A program made the translations under genes and the position numbers. Shown here one piece after another: positions 34,727-48,700 of a DNA stretch of 64,000 nucleotides (positions within the stretch are counted from its first letter, which is position 1; each line of letters opens with the position of its first letter). Below the pieces are notes generated by a model. It did not search any database. It was not told where the DNA came from and was given only the letters and a program-made list of their open reading frames with translations. Source of the stretch: Hydractinia symbiolongicarpus (Eukaryota; Cnidaria; Hydrozoa; Anthoathecata; Hydractiniidae); the NCBI RefSeq assembly GCF_029227915.1, contig NC_079884.1, positions 24,490,001 to 24,554,000 on the forward strand. The letters are read 5' to 3'.

Positions 34727-37700
34727 CCTCGCCAAAAAGTGTATTCAGAATTGTATCAAAATATCCACTCAGCACGAAAAAAGATTGCGGTATGGTCATA
34801 TACATTGGGGTATAATCATACGGGAGGGGACGGGAGAGGTTATAACTGTAATGCTCACGAATTTTATTATACATATATTAGACACCTGTCTACTAAACTA
34901 GATCTCATACGTCCCAGAGCATTACAAACCACCCCATAAATTTTTATGAGATGCTTATAAACGGCAAATGTGTTAACTTCTTTTTTACTTTATATTTGGA
35001 ACTTAATACTTACACCAATTTTCCCATGTCTTCACATTTAACTCGAAAACAGAGAAAAACCTAGTTTTTCAGCTATATTTGGCGCTTCATCATGCGAAAT
35101 GTTAGAACGTTAGTAATTTGGTTTTAAACAAGCCCCGAAAAATGCTGCCATGAGCAAAATTTTATTGCTATCGTGCCTCTCTTCTACCAAGTTTGATTCT
35201 GTTTGCAACGCCTATTAAAAGTTTTGGGGAGTGCGAGACAGTGAGGGTACGTATTATTTTACTTTTCGCTTAAGATTCCTGGTGAAATAAATTTTGAAGC
35301 CATTTAAACTAGGTAAGGCAAGATATATATTTCGCCGTAAAGATAGATACAGGTAAGATGTTACTATAAGTTACAGATACAATTGGCCGGAGCAAGTAGA
35401 AGACTCTAATTGTCTTATCATCAAGCCCCGTAATAGTTGAGCTATTTACATTTTAATTTTTGATAACAACTAAAGACGTGAAATATAAAAACGTGGAAAT
35501 GTAAAAACATGTAAATGTGAAAATGTAGTTATATAAATGTAAAAGCGTATAAATGTAAAATCATTCTACTGCATAATGGGTAAAAAACAGAGTTATATCA
35601 TTGTTATTTACAAGAAGGAGGTACTTTGTAAAGTACCTTTTAAACGTCCCAAACTAATATTTGTTTTAAATTTTTTGGTCTAATAATCGGTTCCACAACT
35701 GTGGTCCCCTAGTTTTTGTAGAATAGCTGCTTACTCTTAGAGTTGTTTTTGGTGCAACAAAGTTATCTTTAGAGTATCTCGTGTGGTATTTATGTTCGAT
35801 AAAGTAAAAATTTTTCAGCAAAGACTAACGGACAGGAAGCAGTTTTTATCTTAAACATACAAGCATGTTTCTGTTTACTGTAGAAGATAGGTAAGATTAC
35901 TCTAAAGATAGGTTTTTCTTAAATTTTGCGCGGAACATACCAAAGTCAAACCAGTTGATGAGAGAACAACCACTTTATTTTGGAGGTTTTAATCACCCTG
36001 TTAACCCTATTTAGGTAATAGCCCTAGTCACAGGTTTGCGTGCAATAATATGCTATCCCTGTGACTTTTATAGCACTACCTCTACTCTAAAAATGTTACG
36101 TACAAGACATAACATCCATCTCATATCTGATCACGTGATTCAATGTTGACGTCAGTAAAAATCCTCCCTTCCAACCAATCTGAGTAGGGCCAAGGATGGA
36201 TCTATACCACTTGCTTAAAAATACTGAAACTTCAAGCGCCGTTCTGAAAATGACTTTTAGAGTTTTAACGACTGTAAGCCGCTAAGAGAGTTGTGTAAGA
36301 AAATAAATATCACTCTCAGAGCCTTTAATAAATTATAAAAATAATAAAAATAACTTTTTACGTCATGTTTAAGGTAAACGTTAGATAAAGGTTACTTGTA
36401 ATAGCGTTAATTTCTCCCAAAAAGTTAAGAAAAAATTATGCGACTGTTTTTGCTATGTGGGTATATGTTTTTATTTTAAGTAATGTACAGTAACATTTAA
36501 AATGATGTATTGCTATGTAAATGCTATACTACATTTGCGGCACAAAAGCCCCGCCCCGCAAAAGCCCCACGCCGCAAAAAAAAAACCGTCCCTCAAAACC
36601 CCTGTTCGGATGTCTAAAACCATTTATCATACTAATTCTCTCAACCTGGATGCTGGATCACTTAAACGAACTACAATCGGTAACAATAAATTTGGTGCAA
36701 CGGTAGTTTTTTCAAAATTTCTAATGTTGGAAAACACCATCAACTCGCCCATACTTCGTACCGTTTGGAATGCGCTAGTCGCTATCTTAACTAGAAAATA
36801 ATCCAAATATCAGGAAAGGGGGTTATGCTAGTGTCACAAACAATTATCACAGCTTAAGACTTTAAAATTAACCATATAGTCTAAGTCCGCTTTAAACAAT
36901 GATAAGCAAACGTTGACAAGTTTAAACTGTGTAAATGTCATATAAGAACAGCTGAATTACTTGTGAAAATAAACTTCAAAACTAGCAATCATGTGGCAAA
37001 AATTTTTCTTACTGATTGCAGATAAAATTTTTATCTTAAACCTAGTTGGATATTTGCGTTGGACTTTCATAAACAGCTTGGTGAATATATTTGGTTCTAT
37101 TAAATTCAGTAGTGACTTTAGATATTTGCTCTATCGCATCATAGACCTACTGGTATATTATTACTGATCATTCAGTGTTTTCTTCTCAATCTTGTTAAAT
37201 TAGTGCTTCCCATGCATATTTGGATAAGTTAAATAGAAGCATATCAAATGCTTTTAAACATCTTTTATTAAGGGCAAAATTGTCTTTTTAGCTTTTAAAT
37301 AGCTTGCACAACCACCCTTCAAATCCACCTCTTCCTTCACATATAGCAGATTTATTGGAATTTAAAGGTTGCATCACACCAAAGCTGAATCAAACAGAGG
37401 CTTGATCACACATAGGCGGGAGATAATGTTTAAAATGTTTAATAAAATTCCAGGAAAGTTGGATTCACCCAATTGACAAGTTGGGTTGCAATTTATCGTT
37501 AAGCAATAACATCAGACCACAACATGGCAACAAACTAAATATTTAAAAGAAACGTTTCAAACAGGATATGAGTAACGCTGGAACAAAACAATTACACTAC
37601 CAATTTGTTAATTTAATGTTTCTATTAATGGCAAGCACATTGGCAGCAACGAGAAAAAAATGATGTTTGTGTGTACATGTGTTGAAAAAAAAATATTAAG

Positions 37701-39684
37701 AAGATTGTAATAGAGTTGAAATGTGAGTAACAAGGCGTTCTTAAGATGAAGCTTAAGCAACAGTTACTGTTACGAATTTATTGGAAACACATGTTGTACA
37801 ACAAAGCGAACGCAAGAGATGTTGCACGACAAATGTTTCAGAGATAGAATTCTCTACAAATGTTCCACAACAATAATGCACTTTGGAAGGCAAGCTTAAC
37901 TAAACATAATAATAAGTTTCGATAACATTCAGCATGATTCCTGGTAACACAACAGTTGAATGGCTGTAAGTTTTTATAAGCATCCTGATAAAGTACCACC
38001 TCAGTAATAATATTCACCATTTGTCAAATTTTAAAAAGATGTCAGTCCATGTATGTCTACTAAATATAAAGGTTATTATGACACAGAAAAATAGATTGAA
38101 GCATGCTGCGCTTATGACTACAACTAAACCCTGTCTGTTGGAGAAATAAATAAAAAAAACAGTGAGTGATATGGTCGTTAATGTCAAGATGCTAGTTCTT
38201 TTTGCACTATATTTTACCAAAATCAAAAACAATATTAGCAGAAACTCTGATACTTATAACAATGCACTAACAAAAACAACAAGCCTTCAACAACGTACTA
38301 AGCTCCTGTTCTGAGCAGCAATTAAAATTCCTAATTAGTCATTGCTTAATTATGCTTCTTAAGACGGCATCGTATGTTTCATCTTCAGTCCGACAGCATG
38401 GCATGGTCTGTACACACCCTGGTGATTCTTGTTTGGTGTATATCATCATATACATCGCAAACCGTTGTAAGTGCAATACATTTTTACTATATGCCACAGT
38501 ACTAACAAAAAACAATTTCTGCGCAAAGCATTTCTCCACATGTTAAGACAGAAATTTCCAATTAGGTGTCAGAAAATGTTACATATGAATCAAAGTGTAA
38601 AGGTTTTGATGTAGTCTTCTAAGCGTTGTACTGTTGGACAGTATTGTAGTGTTTTTAAGGTGAAGTTTTTGTTATGCTCTCAAAAAATCTTCTGAAAATA
38701 ATACTACACTACCACTATCTTTGTTCTTACTTTGTAATTGTAAAATTTCTATCCTTGCAACATGCATATTTTCTTAATTTACCTGCTCAAGTTTGTTGTT
38801 CATTCCAAATCGAAGGCGCAAAAGGGGATAAATTAGCTTCTCCATTTTCCTTTCCACGTTACATCCATTAGGAAATGGTTTTATATGACCAATGAGTAAA
38901 ACATAGATTATAAGTGCCTACTGCATTGTTTAATCAAGGTAAAGAAGTTCAACCGAGTTCACGCACTTATTCAAGGATGTTAAGCTGCGCTGTAAATAGA
39001 ATAACATTTGACAGAGTGTTCCTCACCTTCAGGGATTAGTTGTGTTTTAGCGGGATGTTAGGAAGCTAATAACGAAGTCATTGAAAGCTATTCATTTCAA
39101 AGTGACGTCTCTTCATGTCTAAACTTTTCGTTTTTAATTGGTTTCCCGGTAACTTATACCAAGCGCAGATGCGAATACTTGTTGTAGATAAGCTTTTTCT
39201 GAGCAAAATATATAACAACCGTAATTAACCTTGGCAGGAAGAGAATTTTGCGGCTTGGCTTTATTACGCAAAGTTCGGAAAATGCGTTACGTTTATAGCC
39301 GCGAAAATAATGTGGCGTTTTTTTAGCTAAAATCGTTCTTAAACAGCAGATTCGCATTTTACTTTGTTGTACAAAATCAGCCTAAAAATAAGAATTAAAA
39401 GCGATTCTTTAAAACTAACAAAATTTTACATTAAAATCTATAGCGCATATAACATCCGCCCTAACATTAGCGATATTATCGTAATTTAATGACATCATTT
39501 GTAATATATGCCTAGCATGGCCCGCTATTATGTTGCGTGTCATATTAATAAGTCTTTAGCAGAAATGTGCAACAACAGCGGACTTTTAATTAAGCTTAAT
39601 GAAATTGTTTATCATCAACAAAATGTAAATTGCTTTTACATGTAAAAGGTTACCAATTGTCAATTTAATGAAGAAGTTAAAAAT
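34727..39684. other. Gene-poor region before the multi-DOMON gene
   Basis: No gene supported. Contents noted: an AT-rich minisatellite (35474-35562), a 12-bp inverted repeat ATCTTTAGAGTA/TACTCTAAAGAT near 35764 and 35897, and a C-rich patch with repeated AAAAGCCCC at 36540-36605. Open frames are short and without domains. Confidence 0.35.
35474..35562. repeat. AT-rich minisatellite
   Basis: Imperfect repeats of a roughly 10-12-bp unit of the form ATGTAAAAACGT, drifting in length along the array. Confidence 0.6.
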
Positions 39685-39759
39685 ATGACAAGTTTGTTTG
39701 ACAGCTTTGTTCTGTTCAGTATGTTGCTCCAAGCAATGACAATGACAGCCATAATTTTA
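39685..39759 (+). CDS. Candidate first (signal-peptide) exon of the multi-DOMON gene
   Basis: ATG 39685 opens 25 codons with a hydrophobic core (FDSFVLFSMLLQAMTMTA) and ends at a GTAAAA donor in phase 0. That is the phase needed by the first domain exon at 42444, and the same length class as the 24-codon first exon of the single-DOMON gene. The 2.7-kb intron is also comparable. The exon is short and the donor not ideal, so an undetected exon elsewhere is possible. Confidence 0.45.
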
Positions 39760-42700
39760 GTAAAAATATAAAAAAATGTACACAAAAATGTTTCTTGCTA
39801 TTTTGAAACAAATCTTAAATTTTTTAGTTCTTTAGCTATTAAATAGCCGTAATGCAGCATTTTTTGGCCACGTGTGATGCAAATGTGTGATATCATTAAA
39901 TCTTATAACGATACAGCATATGCCAAATGTTTGTCCTGAGGCGAATATATGAGAATAACATTCGGCTATTGCCGGTTTATTCGTTTCCTTAATGACTTTA
40001 AAGCTTTTATTATAACTGCTTCTTTGAACTCAAAAGTTAAAGGAAATAAGGTTGCATTTAGATAAACGAACAAGGAGAAAAATTCTCTAGAAAGCATACA
40101 ACTTTCATGCAAGCTTAGCGGAGTTTTCGTAGAGATATATGGTTTGCACTTGAATCAACCTTTTAAATTTATATTCCGGCCAGGTTTATAAGAATGATTT
40201 TGTGTTGTGTCAAAAATTTAAACAATCGAACCAATTATTTTGTTGACCAACTGCTTTTGATAGGTTTTTCTCACTGACTGGCAGCCTTGCAGTAGAGCGT
40301 TCACTTTCAGTGCGCACTTTCTTACTCCAATCGAGTCATGTCAGATACCTGTATAAGTATGAATCTATCCTTTCTGCTTATCGTTCAGCATAAGAATACG
40401 ATATCTTAGGTAGTGGTCTAGTTTAACGATTGCTGTGCTTGTACGATTTTCGTAGCTCAAATGGAAGCCTCAAATGCACTAGGACCCATAGTGATAGCAG
40501 TACTACTAGGAACTAAAGAGGCTCTCCTGTGTAAATAATTTGAGTGATTATAATTTTCTACGTCAATTTTACACATCAGTTTAACGCAATGTCCTATCAT
40601 CTGTTGAAAAGCGATTCAGATAGAGAATCTTTAATGCGAATCTCTTTCATACTTTTTATCCCTCGATCATCGCGAGCTTCAGTTGTGTGGGTAACATGCT
40701 CGAAGAAATGTTTTAAACTATGTACAGAAAGAATTGCTGGGAAACTTTAAGCTACTTGATATCCATTGCAGTTATTTTTTTAATACAAGTGCTTCTTTAA
40801 CACACGAATGTATATTCATGATCAGTTGAGCCAGAAAAAAGGAATATAGTCAGTTGCGGTTGAGCCAGCATTTAGATCACGCTTGTAAATGAAAATACGG
40901 CATAGAACGGTTTTTCAATGGTCTACAAAGACAGTAAACCACTGGCCACGTAATAAAAGCGTTGATGTAATATTGCGTAAATGACCAATTAAACTTATCA
41001 AGGTTTTTCTCCAAGAGTGACACGACTATTTGAACAAGCCTTTTAACCAGCCTTTTACGGTTGTCAAGACATAGTTATGACCAAACAAAAATAAACTACA
41101 TTCTCTGTAAAAAACTTTGAAACTATTTTGAAAGATCCATCAAGTTCTTCTGTCAACATTACTGAAGGAATTTTCTTTATTGTTCAACCATTGACAAATA
41201 TCTTAACCTCTACTCTTGATTTTTAAAACATTTCCAATCGAAGTGGTTTTAATTAACCATGCATTTTTTTTAGTTTCTAATTGATCAAGGGGAAAATTTC
41301 TTTGGATAATTATAACTTTTATGTTTGCTGCTGCTAATGGTGTTCGACAGAAAAAATTCTGTCAGTGTTTCTGTTGGACAAAGCTGGATACTGGGATTTT
41401 AAAGAGATTTGCTGACGGGGTAATCAACCGTCTGTTTTAAAAGTGATAAGTTTGCTCAACTTTGGGCAGTGGTGCCAATTTTGGCTCCAGGTGGTCACTA
41501 TTTGCCTACTCAGTAGAAAACCATAATGTCTTCCATTCGTTGTCAAGTTATTTGGCCCTAAAATTTTTTAGTTGTTTATTAATACTAATAACTTCTTTGA
41601 CGTCAATTTATTCTTTTGATGCAACGTCATAGGTTAAAAAATAAGATACAATAATATGTATTTTGATGTCACACCCAGACACAGTTAGTGTGTTATTATA
41701 AGGTGATTTCAATAGAACTTTTGATTGTGAACTTTTAAACCGTTTGAAAACAACAATAGTCTTCAACTTTAGCGACCATAAATTATATGTTTGATAAATT
41801 TCACACAACTGCGTATTCCAATTATAGTAGGTCTTTCAAGCTGGCCTAAATGTTTGTTTCTTGTTTTCGCACTCACAACTTTGAGCAGTTGCATGTACAG
41901 TTAATTTCCACAGACAGAGTAAATGCAATATCTCTTAGTTTATAAAGTCTAAATTGAAGCGATCTATTAAAACACGCTTTTTCAGATATAATAAAATAAT
42001 TAGGGCTCTGTATGCCCGGGGAGTCGGTAAAAAAGCCCATCTTTAATCCGAAATTGACGCAATCGAAATTGCTACAAAACATGGCACGAATTGTTCTTAC
42101 CACAATTTGGATAAAAATGTCTGATTACGTATTTTAGTCCAAAATGACGTCATCTTATATTGTCATATCCGCGAAAGGCTAAAATGGTGAAACATAAATT
42201 TGGGATAGGAATTGTTTTAAATGTGTAAACGTACTTGATAGAAGGACGGAGAAGCTAAAAGATGACTTTCAAACTGTTGACAAGAATTTGAAGAAAAAAA
42301 AGGTTTTGTCTAATTTTTCTTACCACCTGTACAACTAAGAGTCACAAACCAACAGAGTTAACGTCATACCAAAATGGTTTTTTATCCAGTCATATATCCA
42401 GATAGTGACATATCCAGTCTTTATGATCTTGTATATAATTTAGAATAAATTCACAGATTGTGGGAATACTGTAAGCTGTTTCAAAAATGATGTGTCGTGT
42501 ACATCTTTCAATCAATGTGATGGTATGGCCATGTATTATTATAATACAACAGACAACATGTTTTATATCACTATGGTGACAACCAAGAGATGGGTTGCCT
42601 TTGCACAAAACACTGCTTCAAATACCTTGGATCGAATGGTACGTGCACGTAACAAAAGCAATTGACACTCAATAATTGTCAATCAAAACAGAGTAACCAC

Positions 42701-45700
42701 ATTCGTAACTTCTTTTTTAGAATGGGTTACGTGGTGCTTATTGCGTTAATTCAGGATCGTCTGGTCAGATTGGATTCTTACGTGGAGTTGGACGTACGTC
42801 ACCGCAATGGTTTACGCAACAACAAGTACGTACTTGCTTATCCAACCTATCTCAGCCACAAGAACACTTTTTTAAATGTCTTAATAAATTGTAGGTATCA
42901 GATGTCACGGTTTTATCGATGACAGTTCAAGGAAACACCTTGAAGTGCAGGTAAGAGAGATTTTTGCAATAAAATTACACTCACCTAAATCGACCCATTC
43001 CATCAGAAAGTAAAGTATAGTGAAGGGGTATTTTAAAAATGTAGCCAGAGGAAGACAATTTCTAATAAATAATGTTGTGTCACACAGGAATCTGAATTCA
43101 ATATAAATTCAATATTAACTACTTAGTAATAAGAACTTTTCAAAGCTAGCTTTTCAAATCGATCTTGCTGGACAAAGCATATGACCTAAAGAGCATAGTG
43201 ATACAAAACTTGTTCACAACACCCTTTTGACAAATTTGTGTCCCAAAAAAATTAATTTTGTTAAATAAAATATCCTTAAACTGCTTTTGATAACACATTA
43301 TTGTTTATTGTTTTTTAAATTAGTTTTAAAAGACCTGCTAAGATTACTGATGAACAGAGCAAAGTTGTACTGTATGACTTTGATCGCACAGATTTAATAA
43401 ATTACATTGCTCACGGAGATCTTGATTGTAAGTTAATAGTTTGTTTAAATAGTAAACTGCACATTTCACGCTTACGTTGATAGTAAAACCATGACGAAAA
43501 GAAATATGTTTTTATCATTATAGTTAATGGAATCCCTTCTTATCACGGCTTTTTAAATTATGTTATTGGAAATTTACCTGTCACAAATTGGAAGGACAAA
43601 ACATTTACTGTCAAGACAGGTTCGTAAGAATGTAACTAAGGCAGTAGATTCCCACATGCAACTTTGTTACTATAAGTTAAATTAGTCTATTACTTATAAT
43701 AAGTTTTCTTGTCAATTCTATTTAATACAGCTGCAACAACAACAACGACGTCAATGTTAGCTACAACACAACCAATGACAACTACAACGACCATGCCTCA
43801 GACATCTGTGGTAAGTTTTGCAACACAACCTGAACTTTCGCATATCAAACAATTGCTCTTCTACAAACAAGGCATCCGATGATATGTTACCTACATCTTT
43901 TTATACGAAATTCAATAATTTAGAACAAATTCTCAGACTGTGGGAATACTGTAAGCTGTTTCAAAAATGATGTGTCGTGCACATCTTTTAATCACTGTGA
44001 TGGTATGGCTATGTTTTACTATAATGCAACAGACAACATGTTTTATATCACCATGGTAACAACTAAAAGATGGGTTGCCTTTGCACAAAACACTGCTTCA
44101 AATACCTTTGATCGAATGGTACGTAAACGTAACAGAAGTAATCGAGACTCAATAATTGTCAAAGAAAACAGAGTAACCAAATTTGTAACTTCTTTTTAGA
44201 ACGGATTACGTGGTGCTTATTGCGTTAATTCGGGATCGTCTGGGCAGATTGGATTCTTACGTGGAGTTGGACGTACGTCACCGCAATGGTTTACGCAACA
44301 ACAAGTACGTACTTGCTTATCCAACCTATCTCAGACACAAGAACACTTTTTTAAATGTCTTAATAAATTGTAGGTATCAGATGTCACTGTTTTGTCGATG
44401 ACAATTGAAGGAAGCACTTTAAAATGCAGGTACGACAAATCTCTGCAATACAATGAACCTATTTAAGAGAACCTGTCCCATCAGAAATTAAAACGCCCCA
44501 CAATAATGTGTAACCTTCAAAATGCAAAAATTTTGGCAATACAAAATGTATTTATCTTCATTAAGAAGCTGCGAACTTTTTTATAGCAAGCAAAAGAGTT
44601 AAGCCAGTACTATGCTTATGTATTTATAAAAGCTACGGAATTGATGCTAAAAAAAATTTTTGTCAATAACGTAAAGCAAATTAAGAAATAGCATTAAAAT
44701 AAAATATTAGGTGAAGTACATATTCTCGCTTCACGCATCGAACTGCGAAACTTGTTTTTGCGATTAATTCTACAAATAAGATTCAAAATTGCGAAGATAA
44801 GTTTCGCTAAAATTTCTTCCCTAAAAGTTCCTTAGACATACGATCTTAAGAAAAGTGTTACACTGAAGTCCCATTTGCAATTAAAATTGAGGAACAAAAG
44901 CATAGAATAATTTAGGCATAAAAAATGCTACAGAATTTACTTCTTTGTAAAATTAGCTCTGAAACTCTGGAATAACAAGCTTAGGATACAGTAGCCGTCC
45001 GTTAATTCGAACACGCAAGGGACTAAATTATTTGTTCGAATTAACGAATGTTCGGATTATCGGAAGTAAAAAAAAAACAAGAATTTTAATAAACGTTTTA
45101 TCCTAATATAACTTTATTACAACTTTACTACAACTTTTTATAAAAATCTTTTAACGTTGTTTGCTTTACGATGGGCAAGGCCTCAAAATTCCTTGTAAAC
45201 TTCATTTTGTTGAAATGCGAATTTAACTGATAATCTGAAAGAAATTTTGCCACCATTGATGCAATAAAAATAAACACGTTTTTTTTATTTTCCCATTAGA
45301 TTTTACTTATAGATACACAAAATTTCGAATTACCGAGCATAACGCAGCCTTGGGACTAAAAAATTGTTCGAATTAGCAAAATGTTCGAATTAGCGGAGTT
45401 CGAATTAAGCAGCTCAAAATATAAGACTTTATTAAACCAAACTCAAGGGACTTGGCGATTTGTTCGAAATAACGGAAAGTTCGAATTAAGCGGCATTCGT
45501 ATTAACAGACGTCTACTGTATTTTCAAGTACTGTATTGATAAATATACCTCAAACACACGGCCCTTGTTCCGTTTCAGAGCATACAATACATTTTCATTC
45601 CTGAAAGTGCTGTAAAAGCTATTTTCAACCTGTTTAATGACGTACAAGGCACTTTATTTGACTCTTTCTTGATAGTCTTATTCCTTAGGATGGTTTCGTG

Positions 45701-48700
45701 CATTTTTATGCCTTATTAAAAAGTTTTTAAAGCAGTAATACGTTGTCCTACAAGTGAGACCTTTAAATACCTTAAAAGCAAAACTTGTTAAAGTTCTTTC
45801 TTGAAATCCATTTTGCTGGAATTAGAATTGAGGATCGTAGGTCAATGGGCGATGCTTTAGCTCACAACATCCTTTTTTTTAAAAAGCGTTGCATACCACA
45901 ATGTCCCTTGAACTTTTTTTCATTAGTTTTAAGAGACCTACCAAGATTACTGATGATTTGAGTAAATCTGCGCTTTATGATTTTGATCGCACTGATTTAA
46001 TAAATTACATAGCTCACGGAGATTTTGAGTGTAAGTTAACAATTTTGTTTCATTATTATATTATCTTTTTCACAAATGTAAAGTCATGTTTATGGTAATA
46101 GAAGAAGCATACTGGGAAGAAATATTTTTGTCGTTTCAGTTAATGGTATACCTTCTTATCACGGTTTTCCAAATTATGTTATTGGAAATTTACCTGTCAC
46201 AAATTGGAAGGACAAAACGATTGCTGTCAAGACAGGTTCGTAAGAATGTAACTAAGGCAGTAGATTTCCACATGCAACTTTATTACCATGAGTTAAATCA
46301 GTCTATTACTTATACTAAGTTTTCTTGTCAATTCTATTTAATGCAGCTCCAACAACAACGACGACGTCAATGTTAGCTACAACACAAATGTCAACAGCGG
46401 AAACCGAAGATACTGACAGGCCTTTAACAATAGAACCAATGACAACTACTACTACCATGCCTCAGCTATCTGTGGTAAGTTTTGCAACACAACCTGAACT
46501 TTCGCATATCAAACAATGGCTCTTCTACAAACAAGGCATCCGATGATATGTTACCTACATCTTTTTATACGAAATTCAATAATTTAGAACAAATTCTCAG
46601 ACTGTGGGAATACTGTAAGCTGTTTCAAAAATGATGCGTCTTGTACATCTTTCAATCAATGTGATGGTATGGCCATGTATTATTATAACGCAACAGACAA
46701 CATGTTTTATATCACCATGGTAACAACTAAAAGATGGCTTGCCTTTGCACAAAACACTGCTTCAAATACCTTGGATCGAATGGTACGTAAACGTAACAGA
46801 AGCAATCGACACTCAATAATTGTCAAAGAAAACAGAGTAACCACATTTGTGACTTCTAATTTAGAATGGGTTGCGTGGTGCTTATTGCGTTAATTCAGGA
46901 TCGTCTGGTCAGATTGGATTCTTACGTGGAGTTGGACGTACGTCACCGCAATGGTTTACACAACAACAAGTACGTGGGTGCATATCCATCCTCTCTAAAT
47001 CACAAGAACACTTTTTTAAATGTCTTTATAAATTGTAGGTATCCGATGTCACTGTTTTGTCGATGACAATTGAAGGAAGCACTTTAAAATGCAGGTACGA
47101 CAAATCTCTGCAATGCAATGAACCTATTTAAGAGAACCTGTTCCATCAGGAATTAAAACGCCCCACAATAATGTGTAACCTTCAAAATGCAAAAAAATTT
47201 GGCAATACAAAATGTATTTATCTTCATTAAGGAGCTGCGAACATTTTTATGGCCAGTAAAAGAGTGCAGCAACCATATTAAGCCAGTATTATGCCTATGT
47301 GTTTATAAAAGCTACGGAATTGATGCTAAAACATTTTTTGTCAATAACGTGAAGCAAATTAAGAAATAGCATTAAAATAAAATATTAGGTGAAGTACATA
47401 TTCTCGCTTCACGCATCGAACTGCGAAACTTGTTTTTGCGATTAATTCTACGAATAAGGTTCAAAATTGCGAAGATAAGTTTCGCTAAAATTTCTTCCCT
47501 AAAAGTTCCTCAGACATACGATCTTAAGAAAAGTGTTACACTGAAGTCCCATTTGCAATTAAAAATGAGGAACAAAAACATAGAACAATTTAAGCATAAA
47601 AAATGCTACAGAACTTACTTCTTTGCAAAATTAGCTCTGAAACTCTGGAATAACAAGCTTAGGATATTTTTAAAATACTGTATTGATAAATATACCTCAA
47701 ACACATGGCCCTTGCTCCGTTTTAGAGCATACAATACATTCTCTCTCCTGAAAGTGCTGTAAAAGCTATTTTCAACCTGTTTAATGACGTACAAGGCACT
47801 TTATTTGACTCTTTCTTGATAGTCTTATTTCTGAGGATGGTTTCGTGCATTTTTAAGCCTTATTAAAAAGTTTTTAAAGCAGTAATACGATGTCCTACAA
47901 GTAAGACCTTTAAATGCCTTAAAAGAAAAACTTGTTAAAGTTCTTTATTGAAATCCATTTTGCTGGAATTAGGATTAAGGATCGTAGGTCAATGGGTGAT
48001 ACTTAATAAGCTCACAACATCCATTTTTTAAATAGCGTTGCATACCACAAATGTCCCTTGAACTTTTTTCCATTAGTTTTAAGAGACCTGTCAAGATTAC
48101 TGATGATTTGAGTAAATCTGCGCTGTATGATTTTGATCGCACTGATTTAATAAATTACATAGCTCACGGAGATTTTGAGTGTAAGTTAACAATTTTGTTT
48201 CATTATTATATTATCTTTTTTAAAAATGTAAAGTCATGTTTACGGTAATAGAAGAAGCATGATCAGGACAAATATGTTTTGTCATTTCAGTTAATGGTAT
48301 ACCTTCTTATCACGGTTTTCCAAATTATGTTATTGGAAATTTACCCGTCACGAATTGGAAGGACAAAACGATTACTGCAAAGACAGGTCCGTAAAAACTT
48401 AACTACTAGTAGGTCACGCTTGAAAATACAACTTTGATTTAATTAGCTGCAACAGCCTATTACATATGCCATATTTCATATAAATTCGATCTACAGTTGC
48501 GACAACAACAACAGCAACAACAACCACAACGACAGCAAGAACAACAACTCAAATGCCAACGACAACTAAAAGTACTACCAAGGTCTTAACAACAGAGTCA
48601 ACGACTACTAGTACCACCATGCCAATCACATCAGTGGTAAGTTTCTTAAACCAAAAGCTAAACATAAATTTCAAGTTGTGCTATTTGTTAAGAAATAGCA

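Noticed and set aside
36427-36468. MRLFLLCGYMFLF as signal-peptide exon of the multi-DOMON gene
   Set aside because: Available donor gives phase 2, whereas phase 0 is needed; the candidate at 39685 fits better.
47430-47762. 110-codon basic open frame in the third intron of cassette C
   Set aside because: The same region in cassette B is interrupted and differs in frame; both are intronic, and the next domain exon at 48077 splices in phase with 47094.
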